Part shown: positions 1-9,223 of the stretch, one piece after another
Position numbering within the stretch: position 1 is the first letter of the stretch
How the letters are laid out: the number at the start of each line of letters is the position of its first letter
NCBI RefSeq assembly: GCF_024609765.1
Contig: NZ_JANFDG010000010.1
Span: 82,716-146,715 of the forward strand
Reading direction: 5' to 3'
DNA length: 64,000 nucleotides
DNA from: Shinella pollutisoli
Lineage (GTDB): Bacteria; Pseudomonadota; Alphaproteobacteria; Rhizobiales; Rhizobiaceae
Translations under genes and position numbers: made by a program
Notes under the pieces: generated by a model
Seen by the model: the letters and a program-made list of their open reading frames with translations, nothing else
What the model was told of the DNA's origin: nothing
The model's database searches: none

Positions 1-1528
1 TGCCGAGCCTTCGGCTGCCCGCCGGGGGCACGACGGCGGAGAGCACGTCCGAGACCTGCCAGGCGGCGACGGGGGAGAGCAGCGGATCGCCGTCGACGAT
101 CCCGGGCGTGCCGGAAATGCCGTCGCCGAGCCGCACCGGCATGCCGCGGTTGGCGAGCGCCGCATAGAGCTGCGTCAGGTCCTTCAGCGTGATGCCGAGC
201 CCGCCGAGCGCGATGGCGAGGCCCGGCGCTTCCCCCTTCGGCAGGTCGGGCGAGACCGCCGCACGGCGGAAGCGCACCATCATCCGCGTCGGCCCGACCG
301 CCTCCAGCAGCTTCACCGCCGGCACGTTCAGCGACATCTGCAGCGCCTTGCGCACGCTGACGTCGCCCTGATAGGTCATGTCGAAATTGCGCGGCCGGTA
401 GCCGGAGAAATCGGACGGGCGGTCCTCGACGATCGTCTCCTGCGCCACCAGCCCCTCCTCGAAGGCGAGCCCGTAGATGAAGGGTTTCAAGGCCGAGCCC
501 GGCGAGCGGCGCACGCGCGTCATGTCGATCCAGCCGGCGCGGCTTGCGTCGAAATAATCGGCCGAGCCGACCTCGCCGAGGATGGTGCCGGTGCGCGCAT
601 CCGCCATCACCATGGCGATCGAGATCTTCGGGCCGAGCCTTGCGGCGGCCTCCCTGGCCACGGTCTCCAGTCCCTCCTGCACGGCGCGGTCGAGCGTCGT
701 GCGGTGGACGCCGGCCTTCGGGTCCTTGATGAGCGCGAGATGCGAGAGATGCGCGGCGAAGGCCGGCAATTGCCGGCGCCGGTCGGGCACGGCCTCGGCG
801 CTCGCGCGCTCCGCTTCGCCCTCGCCGATCACCTCGGAGACAGCGAGGCGGGTGAGCACGCGCTCGCGCGCCTGTTCAGCGGCTTGGCGAAAGCGGTCCG
901 GCCGGCGTTTTTCCGGCAGCTGTGGCAGGGCGACGAGCAGGGCGGCCTCGGCCACCGTCAGCCGCGCCGGCTCCTTGCCGAACCAGGCGAGGCTCGCCGC
1001 GCGCACGCCTTCCAGATTGCCGCCATAGGGGGCGAGCGTCAGGTAGAGGTCGAGGATATCGACCTTGCTGAGCCGCCGTTCGAGCTGCACGGCGCGCGCC
1101 ATCTGCCGGAGCTTGGCGAAGACCGAGCGGCTTTCGCGCGGCTCGATCAGCCGCGCGACCTGCATGGAGAGCGTCGAGGCGCCGGAGACGATGCGGCCGT
1201 TCGCCACGAACTGGCCGGCGGCACGCAGGAGCGCCAGCGGATCGATGCCGCCGTGCTCGTGGAAGCGCCGGTCCTCGTAGGCGACGAGCATGCGCAGGAA
1301 CTGCGGATCGACGTCCGCGGCGACCGTCTTCAGCCGCCAGAGGCCGTCGGGCGTGGCGAAGGCCCGCAGCAGCCTTCCGTCGCGGTCGTGCACCTCCTTC
1401 GAGACGACGGCGGCGACGTCCACCGGCGGCGGAAAGGCCCGGTCGGCGTAGTCGAGCCCGTAGGCAAGGGCGGCGAGCGCCGCCGCGCCCCCGGCCATGC
1501 CGACCGCGATCTTTCTCCACCGGGCCAT
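1..1528 (-). CDS. pbpC: Penicillin-binding protein 1C (partial, C-terminus outside window)
   Basis: Bifunctional peptidoglycan glycosyltransferase/transpeptidase of the PBP1C family; the frame is open to the window edge, so about 509 N-terminal residues are seen. An N-terminal membrane anchor (about residues 7-22) is followed by a GT51 domain with catalytic Glu85 in YEDRRF, then GASTLSMQ and the LxLAPYGGNLEG stretch. The transpeptidase domain has the active-site Ser345-A-L-Lys348 and the second motif Ser399-L-N401; the KTG motif lies beyond the window. The ATG at 1528 is only 9 nt after the stop of the alpha-2-macroglobulin gene, so the two form one minus-strand unit. PBP1C/alpha-2-macroglobulin pairing is known across proteobacteria and suggests a periplasmic repair and defence role. 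Confidence 0.95.
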   Translation of the reverse strand, partial: MARWRKIAVGMAGGAAALAALAYGLDYADRAFPPPVDVAAVVSKEVHDRDGRLLRAFATPDGLWRLKTVAADVDPQFLRMLVAYEDRRFHEHGGIDPLALLRAAGQFVANGRIVSGASTLSMQVARLIEPRESRSVFAKLRQMARAVQLERRLSKVDILDLYLTLAPYGGNLEGVRAASLAWFGKEPARLTVAEAALLVALPQLPEKRRPDRFRQAAEQARERVLTRLAVSEVIGEGEAERASAEAVPDRRRQLPAFAAHLSHLALIKDPKAGVHRTTLDRAVQEGLETVAREAAARLGPKISIAMVMADARTGTILGEVGSADYFDASRAGWIDMTRVRRSPGSALKPFIYGLAFEEGLVAQETIVEDRPSDFSGYRPRNFDMTYQGDVSVRKALQMSLNVPAVKLLEAVGPTRMMVRFRRAAVSPDLPKGEAPGLAIALGGLGITLKDLTQLYAALANRGMPVRLGDGISGTPGIVDGDPLLSPVAAWQVSDVLSAVVPPAGSRRLG

Positions 1529-1537
1529 GCCGTGCCC

Positions 1538-4500
1538 CTACTCGGCCGCCGAGACCTGCATGCGGCCGGCGGCGGTGCGGGCGGAGAACTGCGGACGGTA
1601 CATATCCTCCACCTGCGCCGCCGGATGGTCGTAGACGCCGGGCGTCACTGCGCGCACCACATAGGCGAAGGTGATCTCGCGGCCGGAGCCCGCACTCCGG
1701 TTGAAGGCGGCGACGAAGCGGTCGTAGCGGAACTCGGTATGCGCCGGCTCCACCTCCTCCAGCCAGTCGAAATTGGTAAGCTTGGCGCTGTCGACGAGGC
1801 TCGGATTGTCGATCTCGAAGCCCGCCGGCAGGAGGTCGGTGACGATGATGCGCGACGGCCAGTCATTGTGCTCGGTCACCTTCAGCACGACGACGTAGCG
1901 CTCGTTCTGCACCGCCTCGGAGACGTTCGCCTCCTCGCCGTCGAGCGTGTAGTAGGTCCGCTCGATGGCGAAGCCGTCGCCGCCGGCCGGCAGCGGGTCG
2001 ACGGGTGACGCCACCGTCGTCAGCACCGCCGAGACCGGCTCGCCGCCGCGGTTGGCGACGGTGAGCGGCGCGGTGAGCAGTGCCTTGCCGGTCATCTGCG
2101 CCGCATAGCCGCCGTCGCGCGCGGCTCCGTTCACCTCCAGCTTGAGGCCCTTGTCGGCATCCTTCATGCCGCGTGCGGCGAGCAGCATCCACGTCTGCTC
2201 CTGCGTCGAGGTGTAGCGTTTCCGCTCCCACTGCGCGGCGACGACTGTCGCGAGGTCGGGGATGATCGCCGGTGCCGGCCGCGTCTCGGCGGCGAGCGCC
2301 AGCACGGCGGCGGCGTCGCGCAGCGACGAGCCGTAGTCGTTGCGCGAGAGGCCGACATTGGTCACGTCGCGGGCAAGGCCGAGCGCATCGGCGAAGATGC
2401 GCGTCGCGCGCTGGCTGTCGCCGTAGAGCCCGAGCGCGCCGGCGATATGGGCGCGCGCGAGCGGGGTCGAGAACTCGGAGAGCTTCGTGTCCGCATAGTA
2501 GCGCAGGTCGCTGATCGCGGCCTTGCGGTTGCGGGCGAGCACGTAGAGCGCATAGGCGATCTCGTTGCCCTGGTCGCGCACGTTGGTGTTGTAGGAGAGC
2601 GCGTTCTGCAGGTTGGAGAGCGCCTGCACCATCGCCTCCTCGGGCACGGCGAACTTCTGTTCGCGCGCCCGCGTCAGGAAATCGGTGACGAAGGCGTCGA
2701 GCCAGAGGTCGCCGTAGGACGGTCCCCACAGGCCGAAGCTGCCGGAGGAGGACTGGTTGGCGAGCACGCGCCAGATCGCCTCCTGCACCCGCTTCTGCGT
2801 CTCCGTATCTTCCGGCAGGCCGGACTGGCTGGAGAGCTCGCTGAGATAGAGGAGCGGCAGCGCCCGGCTCGTCGTCTGCTCGGTGCAGCCGTAGGGATAG
2901 CGGTCGAGCGAGGTGAGAAGCGCCGGGATGTCGAAGGCGGAAGCGCGCGAGACGTTGAGGCTGACGGAGGCGCTCGCCGGCTGGCTGTCGACGAGAAGCT
3001 GGTCGTCGACCGTCAGGCTGCCGCCGGCGGCGATCTCGATCGTCCGCCGCGTGGTGATCGGCAGCGTCGCCGGGCGCACGGGAACGGAGAGCACCTGCTC
3101 CAGCGACAGGCCGTTGCCGGCGAGCGTCACCGTCACCTCGCCGTCGCCCGCCTCGCCGCCGACGAGCGGCAGCGTCAGCGCCGTCTTGCCGCCGGCATCG
3201 AGCCGTACCGTCTTGCCCGTACCCGTCTGCTCGACCATGGCCGAGGCATTGTGCGTGACGGAGACCGTGTAGTCGCCGGCCGGCGCGTCGGTGTTGGCGA
3301 TGTCGAGCCTGAGGTTCGCATGGTCCCCGGGCGCCAGGAACTTCGGCAGGCTGGCGGTGACGACGACGGGATCGCGGATCACCACGTCCTTCACCGCATG
3401 GCCGAGGCCGGTCTTCGTCCAGGCGACGGCCATGACGCGGGCCGTGCCGTTGAACTGCGGGATGTCGAAGGAGACCTTCGCGCGGCCTTCCGCATCCAGC
3501 TTCACGGGACCGGCGAAGAAGGCGACCAGCTTCTCGGTCGGCGGATTGCCGGAAAGGGCCGCTTCGCCGCCGTCGCCGCCGGTGCGCAGCCGCCCGGTCG
3601 CGCCGAGCGAGCCGTCGATCAGCCGTCCGTAGAGATCGCGGATCTCGAGTCCGAGCCGTCGCTGGCCGAAATACCAGCCGGCCGGGTCCGGCGCCTCGTA
3701 GCGGGTGAGGTTGAGGATGCCGACGTCGACGGCGGCGACCGTCACATAGGCCTCCTCGTTCGCGCCCGCGCCGGTGACGGTAAGCGAAATGTCGAGCGGC
3801 TGGCGCGGCAGCGTCTTCTCCGGTACGTCGAGGTCGACGGCGAGCTTGCGCCCGGCCGGGTCGACGGTGAGCCAGGTGATGCCGATCGCCCGCATGGGCA
3901 TGCGGCTCTGCTGTTCGGCGCCGGGACGGAAGAGCGTCGCCGTCACGTAGGAGCCGGGGCCCCACTCCGCGGTGATCGGGATCTCCACCTCGCCGCCGTC
4001 GGCGCCGATCGTCGCCGTCTGCGTGGCGATCAGGCTTTCGGCGCCGACGGTGACGAGAAGCTCGCCGGCGTGGCGCGGCGAGACCTTCAGCCGCGCCGTG
4101 TCGCCGACCTTGTAGCTCTCTTTATCGAGCGAGATTTCCAGCGCGTCCGGCGTCTCGGTCGAGCTTGCCTCGACATACCAGCCGGCGTCGAAGTCGACGC
4201 TGGTGGCGGGGCCGTCCGCCGCCGGGCTTTCCACCTCGAGCCGGTAGCGGCCCCAGGTGACGGGCACGGAGATGCGTCCGCCGTCGGCGGCGAGATCGAC
4301 CGTGCCGTCGGCCACCTGCGTCGTCGACAGGACGGGCTCGTAGCGCCAGGCGCTGCCGTCGCGATACCACTGGTAGTTCCGCTGCAGGGCGAGCAGCTTC
4401 CAGGCGACGCCCTGCATGGCCTCCTTCGCGCCGTCCGGGGAGACCGCGACGACATGGAAATTGGCGAGGCTGTTCTCGCGGAGATCGCCCTTGAACTCGG

Positions 4501-6988
4501 GCTTTACGCCGATCATCGGCCCCGTCGCCCGGACGGGCAGCGTCAGCGAGCGCTCGACGGCGCGCCCGCCCGCCTCCATCATCCGCAGCGTCACCTGCGC
4601 TTCCAGGCGCTGCGTCGTGGCGGGCAGGTCGGTGACGGTGACCTCGAAGCTGGCATGGCCCTCGTCGTCGAGCACGTCGAGGCCTTCCAGCGCCGTACGG
4701 CTCTCCTCGACCTCCTCCTCGTCGGCGAGGCCGAAGACGTAGTCGGGGAAGGCGGCGGCGGTGCGGGTCGGCTTCAGCGCCATGTCGCCCTCGATCTCCA
4801 GGCCCGCGCCCGGCGCGCCGTAGAGATAGCGGCCCTCGACCGACACTTCCGCCGGTACCTCTGGCTCGATCTCCTTCGCCGTGCTGGTCATGTCGAACTC
4901 GATGCGGTCGGGCACGAAGTCGTCGACGAGGAACTGCTTCTCGCCGATGGCAGAACCCTTCGGGTCGGCGAAGACCTGCATCGTCCAGGTGCCGCGCATG
5001 CTGTTGGGCTGGAGCGCCAGGTCGACGGCATGGCCGCCGAGCGCGGCGCCGTCGCTGACGATGCGCCGGTCCTCGACGCCGTCCGGCCGGGTGAAGACGA
5101 AGGTGAGCGGCAGTTTTTCCACCGCGTTCGCCTCGATGTCGCGGGCAAGGGCCGCGGCATGCACCGTCTCCCCGGCGCGGTAGATGCCGCGCTCCGTCCA
5201 GGCGAGCACGTCGATGGCTCCGGGCGCGGGACGGCCGGTGACGCCGCGGTCGGACAGGTCGAAGCCGGCGCGCGTCATGTCGAGGAAGACGAAGTCGGAC
5301 GGGCCGTTGCGGGCGAGGATCACGGCGGGGGTCAGCGCCGCCGTGCCGCGCATCAGGCCGGCGGTGAAGGTCGCGCGGCCGTCCTTGCCGGTCGTCGCCG
5401 TGCCCAGCACCTCGTTGTTGCGGGCGAGAAGCTGCAGCTCCACCCCTTCGAGCGGCCGGGCGCTGTCGAGCGAGCGGGCGAAGACGTTGAGGCCGTCCGT
5501 GCCGGCATAGGTCGCCAAGCCGACGTCCGAGACGACGAACCATTGCGTGGCCTTGGCATCCCATTCGTTCACCCGCCCGTTGGAGGCGGCGGCCGTCAGC
5601 ACGTAGACGCCGGGCTTGCGCTCGGGCAGCGCCTCGTCCACGGGGAAACTGGTGACGACGTCCTTGTTGAGCTCGGGCGAGATCTCGATCTTGCCCTGCC
5701 AGACCAGCTCGCCGCTCTGGCTCTCGATGCGGTCGGCCGAATAGCCGTCGAGCTGGGTCAGGAACTGGCTGTCGGCGAGCAGCGGTGCGATGGCGCGGTC
5801 GCCGATGCGGTAGAGCTTCAGGTCGGCGCCGTCGGTGTTGACCGAGACGATCGGGATGCCGCGCCGCGCGCTGCCCGGCAGCACGAAGCTGTCGCCGGTG
5901 AAGCGCACCATGGCGCTGCGGTCCTGCACGTAGATGTCGAGGTCGACCGGCGTTTCCAGCGCTTCGTCCACGGAGGAGGGCAGGCCCGGGCGGAAGGTGA
6001 GGCGGTAGCGCTGGCCGTGGGAAAGGCCCTCGACGCAGATCTGCCGGTCCTTCGCCTCGACCGCCTTGGCGGGCGCGCCGTCGACGGTGACGAAGGAGGC
6101 GTAGTCGGCCCCCGCCTTCACCAGCGCCTCGGAGAATTCGGCGCAGGCGCGCGGATTGGCGCTGTCGGAATCGATCGTGTGGTTCACCACGCGGAAGCCC
6201 CGTCGGGCGCGCAGCGCCAGGAGCGCGGTGCGCACGGCGGGCTCTTCCCGGATCGCGAGGCTCGCCTTGTAGGCATTGATGCCGGAACGGTAGTGGCCGG
6301 CCTTGTCGAGCGCGCCGGCGAGTGCGGCGAGCGCCTTCGCGCGGCTCTCGGCGCTGCGGGAGAGCTGGTAGGCGTTGATGGCCGCATAGGCGCCCTGCAT
6401 CGACAGATAGCTGTTGTCGGCGACGCGCCCGGCCGATTCCGCCGTTTCGATCCAGAGGTGGAAATCGTCGGGCGCGAGCGACAAGGCGCCGCGGTAGGCG
6501 ACGAGCGCTTCCCGGAAGCGGCCGGAAGCGGTCTCGATCCGGCCGAGAGAGGCGAGGCTCTCGACGCCCTGTCCCTCGTGCTCGGGGGCGAGCGAAAGCT
6601 CGCTGCGGAAGGCGCGGGCGTTGCGCGCGAAGAACTCGGGCAGGAAGGAGAGCGCCGGCGGCGCGCCGATGTCGGCCGCGCCGTCGCTGAGCACGATGCG
6701 TCCGGCGACCGCGCCCGGGAACGGGTTCAGCGTGTTGAAGTCGCTCTTGAGGAAGCACCACCTGGCCTTCGGATTGTAGGTGAAGGCGCGGCAGGAGAGG
6801 TCGTCGATGCAGTCCGTCTTGCACTGGTCGAGCGTCACGTCCTGCACGGTGCGCAGGTCGAAGCCGAAATAGTCGCTGTTCTCGACGGTAACGACGGTGC
6901 GTGCATCCTCGGCCGCCGCCGGGAGCGGCGGGGAGAGGAGGGCGCCGAGGAGAAGTGCCGAGAAACCGAAGAATGCGCGTCTAGACAT
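1538..6988 (-). CDS. Bacterial alpha-2-macroglobulin with N-terminal PAN-like domain
   Basis: Periplasmic protease-trapping protein of 1816 aa. The start chosen is ATG 6988, which has an AAGGAGGACGTC leader and a signal peptide right behind it (MSRRAFFGFSALLLGALL... ending PAAAE); the frame stays open upstream to 7132 without a signal sequence. Unlike E. coli YfhM there is no lipobox Cys, so the mature protein is probably soluble. Residues about 30-85 are a Cys-rich PAN/apple-like module (CKTDCIDD, CRAFTYN, WCFLK), followed by a TPR-like helical stretch and the MG-domain array. The thioester motif is intact: C1368-T-E-Q1371 in YPYGCTEQ. Directly upstream of pbpC in the same unit. Family function (trapping attacking proteases while PBP1C repairs the wall) is inferred from homologues. 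Confidence 0.93.
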   Translation of the reverse strand: MSRRAFFGFSALLLGALLSPPLPAAAEDARTVVTVENSDYFGFDLRTVQDVTLDQCKTDCIDDLSCRAFTYNPKARWCFLKSDFNTLNPFPGAVAGRIVLSDGAADIGAPPALSFLPEFFARNARAFRSELSLAPEHEGQGVESLASLGRIETASGRFREALVAYRGALSLAPDDFHLWIETAESAGRVADNSYLSMQGAYAAINAYQLSRSAESRAKALAALAGALDKAGHYRSGINAYKASLAIREEPAVRTALLALRARRGFRVVNHTIDSDSANPRACAEFSEALVKAGADYASFVTVDGAPAKAVEAKDRQICVEGLSHGQRYRLTFRPGLPSSVDEALETPVDLDIYVQDRSAMVRFTGDSFVLPGSARRGIPIVSVNTDGADLKLYRIGDRAIAPLLADSQFLTQLDGYSADRIESQSGELVWQGKIEISPELNKDVVTSFPVDEALPERKPGVYVLTAAASNGRVNEWDAKATQWFVVSDVGLATYAGTDGLNVFARSLDSARPLEGVELQLLARNNEVLGTATTGKDGRATFTAGLMRGTAALTPAVILARNGPSDFVFLDMTRAGFDLSDRGVTGRPAPGAIDVLAWTERGIYRAGETVHAAALARDIEANAVEKLPLTFVFTRPDGVEDRRIVSDGAALGGHAVDLALQPNSMRGTWTMQVFADPKGSAIGEKQFLVDDFVPDRIEFDMTSTAKEIEPEVPAEVSVEGRYLYGAPGAGLEIEGDMALKPTRTAAAFPDYVFGLADEEEVEESRTALEGLDVLDDEGHASFEVTVTDLPATTQRLEAQVTLRMMEAGGRAVERSLTLPVRATGPMIGVKPEFKGDLRENSLANFHVVAVSPDGAKEAMQGVAWKLLALQRNYQWYRDGSAWRYEPVLSTTQVADGTVDLAADGGRISVPVTWGRYRLEVESPAADGPATSVDFDAGWYVEASSTETPDALEISLDKESYKVGDTARLKVSPRHAGELLVTVGAESLIATQTATIGADGGEVEIPITAEWGPGSYVTATLFRPGAEQQSRMPMRAIGITWLTVDPAGRKLAVDLDVPEKTLPRQPLDISLTVTGAGANEEAYVTVAAVDVGILNLTRYEAPDPAGWYFGQRRLGLEIRDLYGRLIDGSLGATGRLRTGGDGGEAALSGNPPTEKLVAFFAGPVKLDAEGRAKVSFDIPQFNGTARVMAVAWTKTGLGHAVKDVVIRDPVVVTASLPKFLAPGDHANLRLDIANTDAPAGDYTVSVTHNASAMVEQTGTGKTVRLDAGGKTALTLPLVGGEAGDGEVTVTLAGNGLSLEQVLSVPVRPATLPITTRRTIEIAAGGSLTVDDQLLVDSQPASASVSLNVSRASAFDIPALLTSLDRYPYGCTEQTTSRALPLLYLSELSSQSGLPEDTETQKRVQEAIWRVLANQSSSGSFGLWGPSYGDLWLDAFVTDFLTRAREQKFAVPEEAMVQALSNLQNALSYNTNVRDQGNEIAYALYVLARNRKAAISDLRYYADTKLSEFSTPLARAHIAGALGLYGDSQRATRIFADALGLARDVTNVGLSRNDYGSSLRDAAAVLALAAETRPAPAIIPDLATVVAAQWERKRYTSTQEQTWMLLAARGMKDADKGLKLEVNGAARDGGYAAQMTGKALLTAPLTVANRGGEPVSAVLTTVASPVDPLPAGGDGFAIERTYYTLDGEEANVSEAVQNERYVVVLKVTEHNDWPSRIIVTDLLPAGFEIDNPSLVDSAKLTNFDWLEEVEPAHTEFRYDRFVAAFNRSAGSGREITFAYVVRAVTPGVYDHPAAQVEDMYRPQFSARTAAGRMQVSAAE

Positions 6989-7169
6989 GACGTCCTCCTT
7001 GTCGCCGCCCGCCCCCGAGCCGCCCTCACTGTCCGGGGCCGGGGCGGGCTTGTCAACGTCGGACGAGCCGTCCTGCCGGCGGAAGAAGGCGGATGGAACC
7101 TGCTGCAAGACGTTTGACCGGGCGGCTTCCATCGTCCGCCGCCCGAAAAATCTTCGCCGCGCCGCCGCG

Positions 7170-7184
7170 TTAACCTTTTGTTAA
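7170..7184 (+). promoter_or_regulatory. CtrA-like binding box TTAA-N7-TTAA
   Basis: GTTAACCTTTTGTTAACCAT contains a perfect TTAA-N7-TTAA with the extended right half TTAACCAT, the consensus of the alphaproteobacterial cell-cycle regulator CtrA. It lies 182 nt upstream of the alpha-2-macroglobulin start and upstream of the small RNA candidate. The motif match is seen; binding is inferred. Confidence 0.5.
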
Positions 7185-7221
7185 CCATATGCGCGCAGGA
7201 TTGCCCAATGAACCGGTAAGA

Positions 7222-7239
7222 CCGTCACATCGCTGTAAC
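7222..7239 (+). promoter_or_regulatory. Possible Pho-box-like direct repeat
   Basis: CCGTCAC-ATCG-CTGTAAC is two 7-bp half-sites with an 11-bp period; each differs by one base from the PhoB half-site CTGTCAC. A weak -10-like CTAGGA starts at 7249, about 9 nt downstream, the geometry of PhoB-activated promoters. One such match could arise by chance. Confidence 0.3.
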
Positions 7240-7264
7240 GGCGGTGCGCTAGGAAGAAGCCGGA

Positions 7265-7371
7265 CACAGTAGTCGTGTTCCGCCGCCTTGACCACGGATG
7301 TACTGGCAAGGTCCGGAACACCTCCCGGCTCGACCGGGATGAGGAAGCGGGGGCATGACCCTCGCTTTTTT
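7265..7371 (+). ncRNA. Candidate structured small RNA or leader with three hairpins
   Basis: The non-coding region between the alpha-2-macroglobulin start and the AEC gene folds by eye into three hairpins. Hairpin 1 pairs GTGTTCCG (7275-7282) with CGGAACAC (7314-7321), with an inner CCTTG/CAAGG. Hairpin 2 pairs TCCCGG (7323-7328) with CCGGGA (7334-7339). Hairpin 3 is an intrinsic terminator (7345-7371). This resembles rhizobial trans-acting sRNAs, but I cannot assign a named family. It could equally be the 5' leader of the AEC gene, whose ATG is 82 nt after the last T. The 5' end is a guess. Confidence 0.5.
7345..7371 (+). terminator. Intrinsic terminator (possible attenuator) upstream of AEC gene
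   Basis: AAGCGGGGG (7345-7353) pairs with CCCTCGCTT (7359-7367), with one G-U pair and a 5-nt loop, and runs into six T. GACC at 7357-7360 can instead pair with GGTC at 7376-7379, just after the T-tract, giving a weak alternative hairpin. The 3' part is very similar to the element upstream of rimP. Confidence 0.75.
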
Positions 7372-7452
7372 CATTGGTCCCTCCCGGCGATTGGGCTACG
7401 CATGGCCGTCGAAGCGGCCGCCCCGGCCGCGCATCCCCGCCCGGAAGGTTCC

Positions 7453-8397
7453 ATGTCGGACGTCGCCCTCAACGTCTTGCCCGTCTTCGCCCTCATCCTC
7501 ATCGGCTGGCTCCTCGTGCGGACCGGCTATCTCCGGCCGGAGCTCGGCGACGGGCTCGGCGAGTTCGTCTTCCGCGTCGCCGTGCCGGTCCTCCTGTTCC
7601 GCACCATCGCGGAGGCGGAGTTCGGCGGCGAATCGCCGGCGCGCATCTGGGTCGCCTATTTCGCCGGCGTCGCCGCGACCTGGACCGTCGGGCATCTCGT
7701 GGCGACGCGGCTTTTCCGGCGCGGCCGCCGCATCGGGGTCCTCGCCGGCGTCTCCTCGGCCTTCGCCAACACCGTGTTCATCGGCCTGCCGCTCGTCGCC
7801 CGCACGGTGGGCGACCAGGGGCTCGTGGCGATCTCGGTGCTGCTCTCGGTGCACCTGCCGGTGATGATGATCGCCGGAAGCCTGCTGATGGAGCGCGCGG
7901 AACGGAAGGAGGGCACGCGTCCGCCGCAGAGCATCCCCATGCTGCTGCGCGGCGTCGCCGTCAGCCTCGCCTGCAACCCGCTGGTGGTCGGCCTCGCCGC
8001 CGGCGCCCTGTTCCATCTCGGCGGCGTGCCGCTCGGCGGACCGGTGAAGATCGTCGTCGACCAGCTCGCCGCGGTGGCGGGACCCGTCGCGCTGATCTCC
8101 ATCGGCATGGCGCTCGACAAGTACAAGGTCGGCGGCAATGCGGGGATCGCCATGGCGATGGCGGCGCTGAAGCTCGTCGTGCTGCCGGGCTCGGTCTATC
8201 TCGCCTGCCGGCTCGTCGGCCTCAGCCCCGAGTGGACGGCCGCCATGGTGCTGACCGCCTCCGTGCCGACCGGCATCAACGCCTGGCTGCTCGCCAACCA
8301 CTTCGGCACCGGCCACGCGCTCGCCTCCTCGACCATCGCGCTCACCACGGTCGCAGGCGTCTTCACCGTGTCCTTCTGGGCCTGGCTGCTCGCCTGA
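7453..8397 (+). CDS. AEC (auxin efflux carrier) family transporter
   Basis: 314-aa inner-membrane carrier with about ten hydrophobic segments. ATG 7453 is preceded by GGAAGG at good spacing and opens with the usual family N-terminus (MSDVALNVLPVFALILIGWLL); the open frame further upstream runs through the RNA terminator and is not coding. The family exports or imports small organic anions (malonate, malate, auxin-like compounds); the substrate here is unknown. N-terminal and C-terminal halves each have the typical five-helix layout, with the family-type stretch SSAFANTVFIGLPL in the first half and VPTGINAWLLA in the second. Convergent with the cytochrome c gene across a bidirectional terminator. 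Confidence 0.88.
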   Translation: MSDVALNVLPVFALILIGWLLVRTGYLRPELGDGLGEFVFRVAVPVLLFRTIAEAEFGGESPARIWVAYFAGVAATWTVGHLVATRLFRRGRRIGVLAGVSSAFANTVFIGLPLVARTVGDQGLVAISVLLSVHLPVMMIAGSLLMERAERKEGTRPPQSIPMLLRGVAVSLACNPLVVGLAAGALFHLGGVPLGGPVKIVVDQLAAVAGPVALISIGMALDKYKVGGNAGIAMAMAALKLVVLPGSVYLACRLVGLSPEWTAAMVLTASVPTGINAWLLANHFGTGHALASSTIALTTVAGVFTVSFWAWLLA

Positions 8398-8409
8398 GCG
8401 GAAATGAAA

Positions 8410-8434
8410 AAAACCCGGCGCGAGGCCGGGTTTT
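8410..8434. terminator. Bidirectional terminator between AEC and cytochrome c genes
   Basis: AAAACCCGGC and GCCGGGTTTT form a 10-bp stem with a 5-nt loop, with A- and T-runs on the two sides, so it can serve both convergent genes. Confidence 0.85.
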
Positions 8435-8457
8435 CCTGGTCGGTCCGTGGCGGCCGC

Positions 8458-9072
8458 TTACTGCGCGACCGGCTCCTCGGCGGCGGCGCCCGTGTCGGTC
8501 GCGGCGGCGCCCTCGCTGGAAGCCTCCGGCAGCGGCGCCGGATTGTCCGACAGCGTGCGCAGATAGGCGATCAGGTTGGCGCGCTCGTCGTCCTTCTTGA
8601 GGCCGGCGAAGCCCATGGCGGTGCCGGGGATGTACTTCTTCGGCGCGGCGAGGAAATGGTTCAGGTGGTCGAAGTCCCAGACGACCTTCTGGCCTTCGGA
8701 GAAGGTGACCATGGCGGCCGAATAGCCGAAGCCCTCGTGCGAGGCGATCGGGCGGTTCACGACATCCCAGAGACCGGGTCCGACCTTGTTCGGTCCGCCC
8801 TTCTCCGAGGTGTGACAGCTCGCACACTTCTTGAAGACGGCTTCGCCGGCGCTCGCGTCGGCACTCGCCAGCAGCGTGGCGATCGGCACCGCCGCTGCGG
8901 CTTCGGCGCCGCCGCCACCGGCTTCCTCGCCGCCCTCGTCCGCCGCGATCATGAAACCTTCCTTCTCGGGAGCGCCCGAATGGAAAATGCCTTCAGATGC
9001 GATCGACACGGACATGAGGACGAAAACGGTGCCGAGAAAGGCGCCTACACCCATGTTCACATAAGAGTTCAT
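8458..9072 (-). CDS. cycM: Membrane-anchored c-type cytochrome (CycM / c552-like)
   Basis: 204-aa cytochrome c held in the inner membrane by an uncleaved N-terminal helix (residues about 8-25), then an acidic/Ala-Gly-rich linker and one class I cytochrome c domain. The haem motif is C83-A-S-C86-H87; a distal Met ligand is likely in YIPGTAMGF. The C-terminus is an Ala/Glu-rich tail. ATG 9072 is preferred over an in-frame TTG at 9078, which would sit too close to the AGGGGAG leader. CycM-type cytochromes pass electrons from the bc1 complex to aa3 oxidase. Divergent from kdsB; the gene symbol follows the Bradyrhizobium homologue by family resemblance. Confidence 0.85.
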   Translation of the reverse strand: MNSYVNMGVGAFLGTVFVLMSVSIASEGIFHSGAPEKEGFMIAADEGGEEAGGGGAEAAAAVPIATLLASADASAGEAVFKKCASCHTSEKGGPNKVGPGLWDVVNRPIASHEGFGYSAAMVTFSEGQKVVWDFDHLNHFLAAPKKYIPGTAMGFAGLKKDDERANLIAYLRTLSDNPAPLPEASSEGAAATDTGAAAEEPVAQ

Positions 9073-9223
9073 CCGCAATCGCTCCCCTAGGAACCGGCGC
9101 GTACGCCGGCCAGTCTTGAAATCGCGCGGAACCTATGTCTTTTGCTGCTTCGTTGCAACAGTGATTGTAGCCCCCGCACTGAGACCTTTTGACACTTTTC
9201 CCGGGGGTTTTGAAGGGCTTCCG

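Noticed and set aside
2447..7117. Very long open frame antisense to the alpha-2-macroglobulin gene
   Set aside because: High GC codon bias keeps the complementary frame open; the product is Arg/Gly/Ala-rich without motifs, while the other strand encodes a recognisable full-length protein.
6989..7132. 48-residue upstream extension of the alpha-2-macroglobulin
   Set aside because: The internal ATG at 6988 has a strong ribosome-binding site and is followed by a signal peptide, which must be N-terminal.
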